From Streptomyces sp. NBC_00271 (GTDB lineage Bacteria > Actinomycetota > Actinomycetes > Streptomycetales > Streptomycetaceae), in the NCBI RefSeq assembly GCF_036178845.1, contig NZ_CP108070.1, positions 3,596,001-3,660,000 on the forward strand: 64,000 nucleotides of DNA, given 5' to 3'. Below are positions 43,240 through 50,909 of the stretch, piece after piece. Positions within the stretch are counted from its first letter, which is position 1; each line of letters opens with the position of its first letter. The position numbers and the translations under genes were made by a program. The notes beneath the pieces are model-generated. The model did no database searches. It was not told the DNA's origin and was given only the letters and a program-made list of their open reading frames with translations.

Positions 43240-44676
43240 CTACTTGGGGCTGTCGTCCTCTCCGATGTGGTGGACGCGTACGAGGTTCGTGGTGCCGGAG
43301 ACGCCGGGCGGGGAGCCGGCGGTGATGACGACGATGTCGCCCTTCTTGCAGCGGCCGTACTTCAGGAGGAGTTCGTCCACCTGGTCGACCATCGCGTCGG
43401 TGGAGCCGACGTGCGGTCCCAGGAACGTTTCCACGCCCCAGGTCAGGTTCAGCTGGGAGCGGGTGGCCTCGTCGGGGGTGAAGGCCAGCAGGGGGATCGG
43501 GGAGCGGTAGCGGGAGAGACGGCGGACCGTGTCGCCGGACTGAGTGAAGGCGACGAGGAACTTGGCGCCGAGGAAGTCGCCCATCTCCGCCGCCGCGCGG
43601 GCGACCGCACCGCCCTGGGTGCGGGGCTTGTTGCGGTCGGTCAGGGGCGGCAGGCCCTTGGCGAGGATGTCCTCCTCGGCGGCCTCGACGATGCGGGACA
43701 TCGTCCGGACGGTTTCCACGGGGTACTTGCCGACGCTGGTCTCGCCGGAGAGCATCACGGCGTCCGTGCCGTCGATGACGGCGTTGGCGACGTCGGACGC
43801 CTCGGCTCGCGTGGGGCGGGAGTTGTCGATCATCGAGTCGAGCATCTGGGTGGCGACGATGACCGGCTTGGCGTTGCGCTTGGCCAGCTTGATGGCGCGC
43901 TTCTGGACGATCGGGACCTGCTCGAGGGGCATTTCGACGCCCAGGTCTCCGCGGGCGACCATGATGCCGTCGAAGGCGGCGACGATGTCGTCGATCGCGT
44001 CGACGGCCTGGGGCTTCTCGACCTTGGCGATGACGGGGAGGCGGCGGCCTTCCTCGTCCATGATGCGGTGGACGTCGTCGATGTCGCGGCCGCTGCGGAC
44101 GAAGGAGAGGGCGATGACGTCGAAGCCGGTGCGCAGGGCCCAGCGGAGGTCCGCTTCGTCCTTGTCGGAGAGGGCGGGGACGGAGACGGCGACGCCGGGA
44201 AGGTTGAGGCCCTTGTGGTCGGAGACCATGCCGCCTTCGACGACGGTGGTGTGGACGCGGGGGCCGTCGACGGCGGTGACTTCGAGGCAGACCTTGCCGT
44301 CGTCGACGAGGATGCGTTCGCCGAGGGTGACGTCGGCCGCGAGGCCCGAGTACGTCGTGCCGCAGGAGAGGCGGTCGCCCTCGGCGCCTTCTTCGACGGT
44401 GATGGTGAAGGTGTCTCCGCGTTCAAGGAGTACGGGGCCTTCGGTGAAACGGCCGAGTCGGATCTTCGGGCCTTGAAGGTCGGCGAGCAGTCCGACGCTG
44501 CGGCCGGTCTCGTCGGCGGCCTTTCGCACGCGCTGGTAGCGCTCCTCGTGTTCGGCGTAGGTGCCGTGGCTGAGGTTGAAGCGGGCTACGTCCATTCCGG
44601 CGTCGACCAGGGCTTTGAGCTGGTCGTACGAGTCGGTGGCGGGGCCCAATGTACAGACGATTTTTGCTCGGCGCAT
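43240..44676 (-). CDS. pyk: Pyruvate kinase
   Basis: 478 residues. Starts MRRAKIVCTLGPATDSYDQLKALVDAGMDVARFNLSHG; active-site block VIAKVEKPQAVDAIDDIVAAFDGIMVARGDLGVEMPLEQVPIVQKR with the catalytic Lys and metal-binding Glu/Asp; MLDSMIDNSRPTRAEASDVANAVIDGTDAVMLSGETSVGKYP; C-terminal regulatory domain ends VRVHHIGE. Converts phosphoenolpyruvate and ADP to pyruvate and ATP. The 217-base region upstream (44677-44893) is comparatively AT-rich, fitting a promoter region, though I cannot fix the hexamers. Confidence 0.97.
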   Translation of the reverse strand: MRRAKIVCTLGPATDSYDQLKALVDAGMDVARFNLSHGTYAEHEERYQRVRKAADETGRSVGLLADLQGPKIRLGRFTEGPVLLERGDTFTITVEEGAEGDRLSCGTTYSGLAADVTLGERILVDDGKVCLEVTAVDGPRVHTTVVEGGMVSDHKGLNLPGVAVSVPALSDKDEADLRWALRTGFDVIALSFVRSGRDIDDVHRIMDEEGRRLPVIAKVEKPQAVDAIDDIVAAFDGIMVARGDLGVEMPLEQVPIVQKRAIKLAKRNAKPVIVATQMLDSMIDNSRPTRAEASDVANAVIDGTDAVMLSGETSVGKYPVETVRTMSRIVEAAEEDILAKGLPPLTDRNKPRTQGGAVARAAAEMGDFLGAKFLVAFTQSGDTVRRLSRYRSPIPLLAFTPDEATRSQLNLTWGVETFLGPHVGSTDAMVDQVDELLLKYGRCKKGDIVVITAGSPPGVSGTTNLVRVHHIGEDDSPK

Positions 44677-44893
44677 GGTTCGAGCCTAGGCCTTACCGGT
44701 CGGTAGAGAATTGGTCCAGCATGACTACTCAACAACCTTTACGTGAAGCCTTATTGACAACAGTTGAATTGTGCGCCGGGGTGCTCTGATGAGCGGCTTG
44801 GTCGCTTTGCACACCCCGGCTGCATGGATCCAGTACTGCATATTTCCACTGCATATATCTATAGCGAAATGGGGAACCTCCCGAACCCGCGCT

Positions 44894-45607
44894 TTACAGC
44901 TCCGGCGGGGCCATCGTGAATCGGGCGTTGACCTGGGCGTAGACGTGTTGGCGCTCGGGTTCGAGGTCGAGGGGGGCGGCTTCTTCGGGGGTGCCGCCGG
45001 CGAAGGACATGGAACGCATGGCGCGGCCGGGGGCCGCCGGGTAGGGCTGGGTGTTCTCGGCGCCGATGTCGGCGAGTTCGACGAGGGCGGCGAGGGTGGT
45101 ACCGAGGGCTTCGGCGTATTCGCGAGCCCGTTGGACGGCTTCGCGGACCGCCTGCTGTCGGGCTTGGCGGTGGGAGGGCGAGTCGGGGCGCAGGGCCCAC
45201 CAGGGGCCGTCGACCCGGGTGAGGTCGAGGTCCGCGAGGCGTGTCGTCAGCTCGCCGAGTGCGGTGAAGTCGGTGAGTTCGGCGGTGAGGTGGACGCGGC
45301 CGTGGTAGGCGCGGACGCGTTCGCCGCGGCCGTGTTTCGTGAGTTCCGGGCTGATGGAGAAGGCGCCGGTTTCGAGGCGTTCGACGGCGTCTCCGTAGGA
45401 CTTCACGAGGTCCATGGCCGTCGCGTTGCGGCGGGTGAGGTCGGCGAGGGCCTCGCGTCGGTCGGTGCCGCGGGCGCTGACGGTGATGCCGATGCGGGCG
45501 ATCTCGGGGTCGACTTCGAGGTGGGCTTCGCCGCGGACGGCGATGCGGGGTGATGCGGGGGTTCCGTAGGGGACTGCGGGTCGGGGTTCCTCTGCGGTGG
45601 GGGCCAT
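44894..45607 (-). CDS. SIMPL-domain (DUF541/YggE-like) protein
   Basis: 237 residues from the ATG at 45607. The core reads RIAVRGEAHLEVDPEIARIGITVSARGTDRREALADLTRRNATAMDLVKSYGD, typical of SIMPL/DUF541 proteins, with the second half RQQAVREAVQRAREYAEALGTTLAALVELADIG. No signal peptide is evident, unlike periplasmic E. coli YggE. Relatives assemble as rings and have been linked to oxidative stress and signalling, but there is no defined activity. It faces the nucleotidase gene head to head. Confidence 0.87.
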   Translation of the reverse strand: MAPTAEEPRPAVPYGTPASPRIAVRGEAHLEVDPEIARIGITVSARGTDRREALADLTRRNATAMDLVKSYGDAVERLETGAFSISPELTKHGRGERVRAYHGRVHLTAELTDFTALGELTTRLADLDLTRVDGPWWALRPDSPSHRQARQQAVREAVQRAREYAEALGTTLAALVELADIGAENTQPYPAAPGRAMRSMSFAGGTPEEAAPLDLEPERQHVYAQVNARFTMAPPEL

Positions 45608-45745
45608 ACGCCCCACTCTGTCACCGGAAGGGTGGGCATGGTGCCCGGTGGTCACCAGATGGAAACCTCCCAGACCTGTTCTGGAGTGTCATGCGTAGGT
45701 CAGAATCTACGCGCGTCGTTGACCAATTCCCAAGGAGCCATAGAC

Positions 45746-47560
45746 ATGCCGTTGAACCGCCGGAAGTTCCTGAAGAAGTCCGCCGTGACGGGTGCGGGGG
45801 TGGCGTTGACCGGTGCGGTCGCGGCTCCGTCCGCGCAGGCGGCGACCTCGGCGGCGGCAGGGGGTGGGAAGAAGCCTGTGAAGCGGCACTCCCTCACCGT
45901 CATGGGCACGACGGACCTGCACGGACATGTCTTCAACTGGGACTACTTCAAGGACGCGGAATACAAGGACACGGCGGGCAACGCGCAGGGTCTGGCGCGG
46001 ATCTCGACGCTGGTGAACGAGATCCGCAAGGAGAAGGGGCGTTGCAACACGCTCCTTCTGGACGCGGGCGACACGATCCAGGGCACCCCGCTGACGTACT
46101 ACTTCGCGAAGGTGGACCCGATCACCGCCAAGGGCGGTCCGGTGCACCCGATGGCGCAGGCGATGAACGCGATCGGCTATGACGCGGTGGCGCTGGGCAA
46201 CCACGAGTTCAACTACGGCATCGAGACCCTGCGGAAGTTCGAGTCGCAGTGCCGCTTCCCGCTGCTGGGTGCGAACGCGCTGGACGCGAAGACGCTGAAG
46301 CCGGCTTTCCCGCCGTACTTCATGAAGACGTTCCACGTGCCGGGTGCCCCCTCGGTGAAGGTGGCGGTGCTCGGTCTGACGAACCCGGGTATCGCGATCT
46401 GGGACAAGGCGTACGTCCAGGGGAAGTTGACGTTCCCGGGTCTGGAGGAGCAGGCGGCGAAGTGGGTGCCGAAGCTGCGGTCGATGGGTGCCGACGTGGT
46501 CGTGGTGTCGGCGCACTCCGGTTCGTCCGGCACGTCCTCCTACGGTGACCAGCTGCCGTACGTCGAGAACTCGGCGGCGCTCGTCGCCCAGCAGGTGCCG
46601 GGGATCGACGCGATTCTCGTCGGGCACGCGCACGTGGAGATCCCGGAGCTGAAGGTCACCAACACCAAGACCGGCAGGACCGTGGTGCTGTCGGAGCCGC
46701 TGGCGTACGCGGAGCGGCTGTCGGTGTTCGACTTCGAGCTGGTCCTCGAGAAGGGGAAGTGGCAGGTCGAGTCGGTGGCGGCCACGGTCCGCAACTCGAA
46801 CTCGGTCGCCGACGACCCGAAGATCACCCGGCTGCTGAAGGACGAGCACGACCTGGTGGTGGCGTACGTCAACCAGGTGGTCGGCACGGCCACGGACACG
46901 CTGACGACGGTCGAAGCGCGTTACAAGGACGCCCCGATCATCGACCTGATCACCAAGGTGCAGGAGGACGTGGTCAAGGCGGCGCTGGTGGGCACGGAGT
47001 ACGCGTCGCTGCCCGTGATCGCGCAGGCCTCGCCGTTCTCGCGCACCTCCGAGATCCCGGCCGGCAAGGTGACGATCCGGGATCTGTCGAGCCTGTACGT
47101 GTATGACAACACGCTGGTCGCGAAGGTGCTGACGGGGGCGCAGGTGCGGGCGTACCTGGAGTACTCGGCGAACTACTTCGTGCGGACGGCGGCCGGTGCG
47201 GTGATCGACACGGAGAAGCTGACCAACGCGAACAACCGTCCGGACTACAACTACGACTATGTGTCGGGGCTCCGGTACGACATCGACATCGCGCAGGTGG
47301 AGGGTTCGCGGATCAAGAACCTGACGTACAACGGTGCGGCGCTGGACGACGCGCAGCAGTTCGTGTTCGCGGTGAACAACTACCGGGCGAACGGTGGCGG
47401 CGCCTTCCCGCACGTGGCGTCCGCGAAGGAGGTCTGGTCGGAGTCGACGGAGATCCGTACGCGGATCGCCGAGTGGGTGACCGCGAAGGGTGTGCTCGAC
47501 CCGAAGGAGTTCGCTTCGGTGGACTGGAAGCTCACGCGGGACGGCACGCCTGTTTTCTAG
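45746..47560 (+). CDS. Tat-exported 5'-nucleotidase/2',3'-cyclic phosphodiesterase family protein
   Basis: 604 residues, AAGGAG 10 bases before the ATG. Twin-arginine signal NRRKFLKKSAVTGAGVALTGA, cleavage near SAQAA. Metallophosphoesterase domain: VMGTTDLHGHVFNWDYF (metal ligands), LLLDAGDTIQGTPLTYYFA, ALGNHEFNYG, VVVSAHSGSSG and ILVGHAHVEIPE. The C-terminal 5'-nucleotidase substrate domain includes SLYVYDNTLVAKVLTGAQVRAYLE and FAVNNYRANGGGAFPHV. It should dephosphorylate extracellular nucleotides, recovering nucleosides and phosphate. Convergent with the siderophore hydroxylase gene, with a shared terminator. Confidence 0.95.
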   Translation: MPLNRRKFLKKSAVTGAGVALTGAVAAPSAQAATSAAAGGGKKPVKRHSLTVMGTTDLHGHVFNWDYFKDAEYKDTAGNAQGLARISTLVNEIRKEKGRCNTLLLDAGDTIQGTPLTYYFAKVDPITAKGGPVHPMAQAMNAIGYDAVALGNHEFNYGIETLRKFESQCRFPLLGANALDAKTLKPAFPPYFMKTFHVPGAPSVKVAVLGLTNPGIAIWDKAYVQGKLTFPGLEEQAAKWVPKLRSMGADVVVVSAHSGSSGTSSYGDQLPYVENSAALVAQQVPGIDAILVGHAHVEIPELKVTNTKTGRTVVLSEPLAYAERLSVFDFELVLEKGKWQVESVAATVRNSNSVADDPKITRLLKDEHDLVVAYVNQVVGTATDTLTTVEARYKDAPIIDLITKVQEDVVKAALVGTEYASLPVIAQASPFSRTSEIPAGKVTIRDLSSLYVYDNTLVAKVLTGAQVRAYLEYSANYFVRTAAGAVIDTEKLTNANNRPDYNYDYVSGLRYDIDIAQVEGSRIKNLTYNGAALDDAQQFVFAVNNYRANGGGAFPHVASAKEVWSESTEIRTRIAEWVTAKGVLDPKEFASVDWKLTRDGTPVF

Positions 47561-47589
47561 CCCGCCTGTTGCGGCACGCTTGTCTTGTG

Positions 47590-47622
47590 GACCCCGGGCG
47601 CATGTCCGGGGTCTTCTTCTTA
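47590..47622 (+). terminator. Terminator between the nucleotidase and hydroxylase genes
   Basis: GACCCCGG-gcgcatgt-CCGGGGTC followed by TTCTTCTT, 30 bases past the nucleotidase stop. The tail overlaps the stop of the convergent gene. Confidence 0.8.
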
Positions 47623-49041
47623 CCGTCCGTCGACGAGCGGGGTGAGGGTCTGGGCGGTGTGGCGGGCGAGCGGGACCTGGGACTGGGGTTCGAGTCCGAA
47701 GGTGGTGAAGGCCGTACGGCGCGGCAGCGGGTAGGGGTCCTTGCCCGTCAGCGAGTTGAGGATGGTGGCGCTGCGCCAGGCGGCGAGGCCGAGGTCGGGG
47801 GCGCCGACGCCATGGGTGTGGAGTTCGGCGTTCTGGACGTAGACGCGGCCGGTGACGGAGGGGTCGAGGGTCAGGCGGAACTGGTCGTCGATGCGGGGGC
47901 GTTCGGCGCTGTCGCGGTGCAGGTAGGGGTCGAGTCCGGCGAGGATCTGGCCGAGGGGGCGTTCGCGGTAGCCGGTGGCGAGGACCACGGCGTCGGTGAC
48001 GAGGCGGGTGCGGGCGCCCTGCTGGCCGTGTTCGAGGTGGAGTTCGACCTTGGTGGTGGCGACGCGGCCCGCGGTGCGGACGGTGACGGCGGGGGTGAGG
48101 ACGGCGTCGGGCCAGCCGCCGTGGAGGGTGCGGCGGTAGAGCTCGTCGTGGATGGCGGCGATGGTGTCGGCGTCGATGCCCTTGTGGAGTTGCCATTGGG
48201 CGGCGACGAGCCGGTCGCGTACGGGCTCGGTGAGGGCGTGGAAGTAGCGGGTGTAGTCGGGGGTGAAGTGTTCGAGGCCGAGCTTGGAGTACTCCATCGG
48301 GGCGAAGGCCTCGGTGCGGGCGAGCCAGTGGATCTTCTCGCGGCCGGCGGGCCGGTTGCGCAGGAGGTCGAGGAAGACCTCGGCGCCCGACTGCCCCGCG
48401 CCGATGACGGTGATGTGTTCGGCGGTGAGGAAGTGTTCGCGGTGGGCGAGGTAGTCCGCGGCGTGGATGACGGGGACGCCGGGGGTATCGACGAGGGGTT
48501 TGAGGGGCTCGGGGATGTGGGGTGCGGTGCCGACGCCGAGGACGATGTTGCGGGTGTAGGTACGGCCGAGGGCCTCGGCTTCTCCCTCGCTGTCGAGCTG
48601 GGTGAAGTCGACTTCGAACAGGGTGCGTTCGGGGTTCCAGCGGACGGCGTCGACCTGGTGGCCGAAGTGGAGTCCGGGGAGGCGGCCGGCGACCCAGCGG
48701 CAGTAGGCGTCGTACTCGGCGCGCTGCATGTGGAAGCGCTCGGCGAAGTAGAAGGGGAAGAGGCGGTCGCGGTCCTTGAGGTAGTTGAGGAAGGACCAGG
48801 GGCTGGCGGGGTCGGCGAGGGTGACCAGGTCGGCGAGGAAGGGGACTTGGAGGGTGGCGCCGTCGATGAGCAGGCCCGGGTGCCAGTCGAAGCCGGGGCG
48901 CTGTTCGTAGAAGACGCTGTCGAGTTCGGGGAGGGGGTGGGCGAGGGCGGCGAGGGAGAGGTTGAACGGGCCGATGCCGATGCCCACGAGGTCGCGGGGC
49001 GCGTCGGGCTCGTGGCGTGGGGGGAGGGGCGTCGGGCTCAT
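47620..49041 (-). CDS. L-lysine/L-ornithine N-monooxygenase (siderophore type)
   Basis: 473 residues. SidA/IucD/PvdA family: FAD site VGIGIGPFNLSLAALAHP near the N-terminus, substrate region YEQRPGFDWHPGLLIDGATLQVPFLADLVTLADP, NADPH site ITVIGAGQSGAEVFLDLLRN, and C-terminal VLATGYRERP. These enzymes N-hydroxylate lysine, ornithine or a derived diamine such as cadaverine to build hydroxamate siderophores. Translationally coupled to the decarboxylase (ATGA overlap). No synthetase, acyltransferase or transporter gene is next to the pair, so the product is unclear. Confidence 0.92.
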   Translation of the reverse strand: MSPTPLPPRHEPDAPRDLVGIGIGPFNLSLAALAHPLPELDSVFYEQRPGFDWHPGLLIDGATLQVPFLADLVTLADPASPWSFLNYLKDRDRLFPFYFAERFHMQRAEYDAYCRWVAGRLPGLHFGHQVDAVRWNPERTLFEVDFTQLDSEGEAEALGRTYTRNIVLGVGTAPHIPEPLKPLVDTPGVPVIHAADYLAHREHFLTAEHITVIGAGQSGAEVFLDLLRNRPAGREKIHWLARTEAFAPMEYSKLGLEHFTPDYTRYFHALTEPVRDRLVAAQWQLHKGIDADTIAAIHDELYRRTLHGGWPDAVLTPAVTVRTAGRVATTKVELHLEHGQQGARTRLVTDAVVLATGYRERPLGQILAGLDPYLHRDSAERPRIDDQFRLTLDPSVTGRVYVQNAELHTHGVGAPDLGLAAWRSATILNSLTGKDPYPLPRRTAFTTFGLEPQSQVPLARHTAQTLTPLVDGR

Positions 49042-50402
49042 CGGGGTGTGTGTCCTTCCACCAGTTTCAGGAGCGCGGCCAGGTCGCTCGTCCGGGTGTG
49101 GGGGTTGAGGAGGGTGGCTTTGAGCCAGAGCCGGTCGTCGAGCAGGGCTCGGCCGAGGACGGCGCGTCCTTCGTGGAGCAGGATGCGGCGTACGGCGGCG
49201 ACGGCTTCGTCGGAGGCCTCGGCGGGGCGGAACAGGACGGTGCTGAGGGTGGGCGGGTCGTAGAGCTCGAAGCCGGGGTGTGCTTCGACGAGGTCCGCCA
49301 GCTCGACGGCGCGGGCGCAGACCTGGTCGACGAGCGCGCCGAGTCCCGCTCGCCCCAGGGTTTTGAGGGTGACGGCGACTTTGAGGATGTCGGGGCGTCG
49401 GCTGGTGCGCAGGGAGCGGCCGAGGAGGTCGGGGAGGCCCGCTTCGGTGTCGTCGTCGGCATTGAGGTAGTCGGCGCGGTGGCTCAGGGCGTCGAGGTCG
49501 TGGGGGTCCTTGACGACGAGGAGGCCTGCGGCGACGGGCTGCCAGCCGAGTTTGTGCAGGTCGAGGGTGACGGTGTGGGCGCGGTCGAGTCCGTGGAGTT
49601 TGCCGCGGTGGTGGTCGCTGAAGAGGAGGCCTCCGCCGTAGGCGGCGTCGATGTGGAGGCGGGTGCCGTGGGCTTCGCAGAGGTCGGCGATGTCGGGCAG
49701 GGGGTCGATGAGTCCGGCGTCGGTGGTGCCTGCGGTGGCGGCCACGAGGAGGGAGCCGCGGAGGCCTTGGAGTTCGGTGAGGGCTTCGTCGAGGGCGGCG
49801 AGGTCCATGGTGCCGGCGGGGGCGGGGACGACGACGGGGTCGGGCAGGCCGAGGAGCCAGGCGGCGCGGGGCAGGGAGTGGTGGGCGTTGGCGCCGTGGA
49901 TGAGCCGCACACCGGCGTGTGCCTCCCGGGCGAGGAGGAGGGCGAGTTGATTGGACTCGGTGCCGCCGGTGGTGACCAGGGCATCACCGGCGCCGATCTC
50001 CTGGGCCAGGGCCCGGGTGACGAGTGCCTCCAGTTCCGAGGCGGCCGGGGCCTGGTCCCAGGAGTCCATGGAGGGGTTGAGGGCGGAGGCGGCGAGGTCG
50101 GCGGCGGTGGCGACGGCGAGGGGTGGGCAGTGCAGGTGGGCGGCGCACAGGGGGTCGGCGGGGTCGGCCGCGCCCTCGGCGAGAGCCCGTACGACGACGC
50201 GTAGGGCGTCTTCGGTTCCCTGCTCGGGCAGTACGTCGCCGACCGCGTCCCGTACGCGCCGGGCCACGCTCTCCGGTCCGCCGGCGGGCAGTGGTCCCCC
50301 GCGTGCCTCGCCGCCCTCGCGCAGTGCGTCGAGGACGGTGTCGAGCAGCGGCCGCAGCGCGCCGGGACCTTCGGGGCCTGAGGCGAGGGGCGGCGTGCTC
50401 AT
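49038..50402 (-). CDS. PLP-dependent group II decarboxylase (lysine/diaminobutyrate type)
   Basis: 454 residues. Group II decarboxylase motifs: LHCPPLAVATAADLAASALNPSMDSWDQAPAASELE, TTGGTESNQLALLLARE, AATAGTTDAGLIDPLPDIADLCEAHGTRLHIDAAYGGGLLFSDHHR and the PLP-binding TLDLHKLGWQPVAAG (Lys). DesA-type enzymes decarboxylate lysine to cadaverine for desferrioxamine; diaminobutyrate and aromatic amino acid decarboxylases are close alternatives. Its stop overlaps the hydroxylase start, supporting a shared pathway of decarboxylation plus N-hydroxylation. I found no iron-box palindrome upstream. Confidence 0.9.
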   Translation of the reverse strand: MSTPPLASGPEGPGALRPLLDTVLDALREGGEARGGPLPAGGPESVARRVRDAVGDVLPEQGTEDALRVVVRALAEGAADPADPLCAAHLHCPPLAVATAADLAASALNPSMDSWDQAPAASELEALVTRALAQEIGAGDALVTTGGTESNQLALLLAREAHAGVRLIHGANAHHSLPRAAWLLGLPDPVVVPAPAGTMDLAALDEALTELQGLRGSLLVAATAGTTDAGLIDPLPDIADLCEAHGTRLHIDAAYGGGLLFSDHHRGKLHGLDRAHTVTLDLHKLGWQPVAAGLLVVKDPHDLDALSHRADYLNADDDTEAGLPDLLGRSLRTSRRPDILKVAVTLKTLGRAGLGALVDQVCARAVELADLVEAHPGFELYDPPTLSTVLFRPAEASDEAVAAVRRILLHEGRAVLGRALLDDRLWLKATLLNPHTRTSDLAALLKLVEGHTPR

Positions 50403-50595
50403 GGGGTGTCCTCCGGTGGGCGCGCGGCAGGGGGAGTACCAGCCTGTACGGGGATGGGCCTGCGCGCCCTGAAAGGTCAACGATCCGACCCGAATGGGGG
50501 TACTGGTGGACGGAGAAAATGTGAGTGGGGGGCGAAGCTGCTAGACGCCACGCCGGAACCGGAGCCACCTTTCCTCGCCCCCGCCGCCCCTACCC

Positions 50596-50631
50596 TCCCC
50601 CAAGCTCTCGGCTTCGCTCGAGCAGGGGGGA
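50596..50631 (-). terminator. Streptomyces intergenic hairpin, probable pepN terminator
   Basis: TCCCCC (50596-50601) and GGGGGGA (50625-50631) bracket an inner imperfect stem GCTCtCG/CGcTCGAGC. It matches a hairpin I recall as common in Streptomyces intergenic DNA. It lies about 280 bases downstream of the pepN stop. Confidence 0.55.
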
Positions 50632-50786
50632 CCCCCATCATCCCTGAGGGCTGCCGCCCCCAGACCCCCGCATCGGCCTGAACGGCCTCGTCCTCAAACG
50701 CCGGACAGGCTGAGTGATGCGGGCCGGGGTGGGTGGGGTGCGGTCACCGGCCTCGCCCTGGAACGCCGGACGACCCGGGGCTTTTA

Positions 50787-50816
50787 GGGGCGCGGGGAAC
50801 TGCGCGACCAGCCCCC
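50787..50816. repeat. SIRE-like 30-bp intergenic element, copy 1
   Basis: GGGGCGCGGGGAACTGCGCG followed by ACCAGCCCCC. GGGGC/GCCCC ends make it self-complementary. Three further copies lie at 57988, 58078 and 58167. Confidence 0.8.
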
Positions 50817-50909
50817 ACCCACCCGCAGCCAAACGAATCAGGGCGGGCGGGGGACGCGGGGCGAAGCCCCCGCCTCAGGGGCGCCGGCCACCCGCGGACA
50901 CGGGCGTGG

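Larger units (their letters stand above)
50403..50909. other. Repeat-rich 507-bp gap between pepN and the decarboxylase gene
   Basis: No gene. Contains a hairpin at 50596-50631, a cassette (about 50570-50720) that recurs near 57435-57545, and a 30-bp SIRE-like element at 50787-50816. No DmdR/IdeR-type iron box was seen. Confidence 0.7.

Noticed and set aside
47620..50402. Complete desferrioxamine cluster
   Set aside because: Only the decarboxylase and hydroxylase are here; the neighbours are a nucleotidase and pepN.
50403..50560. Iron box (DmdR/IdeR) before the siderophore-type genes
   Set aside because: No TTAGGTTAGGCTCACCTAA-like palindrome is present.
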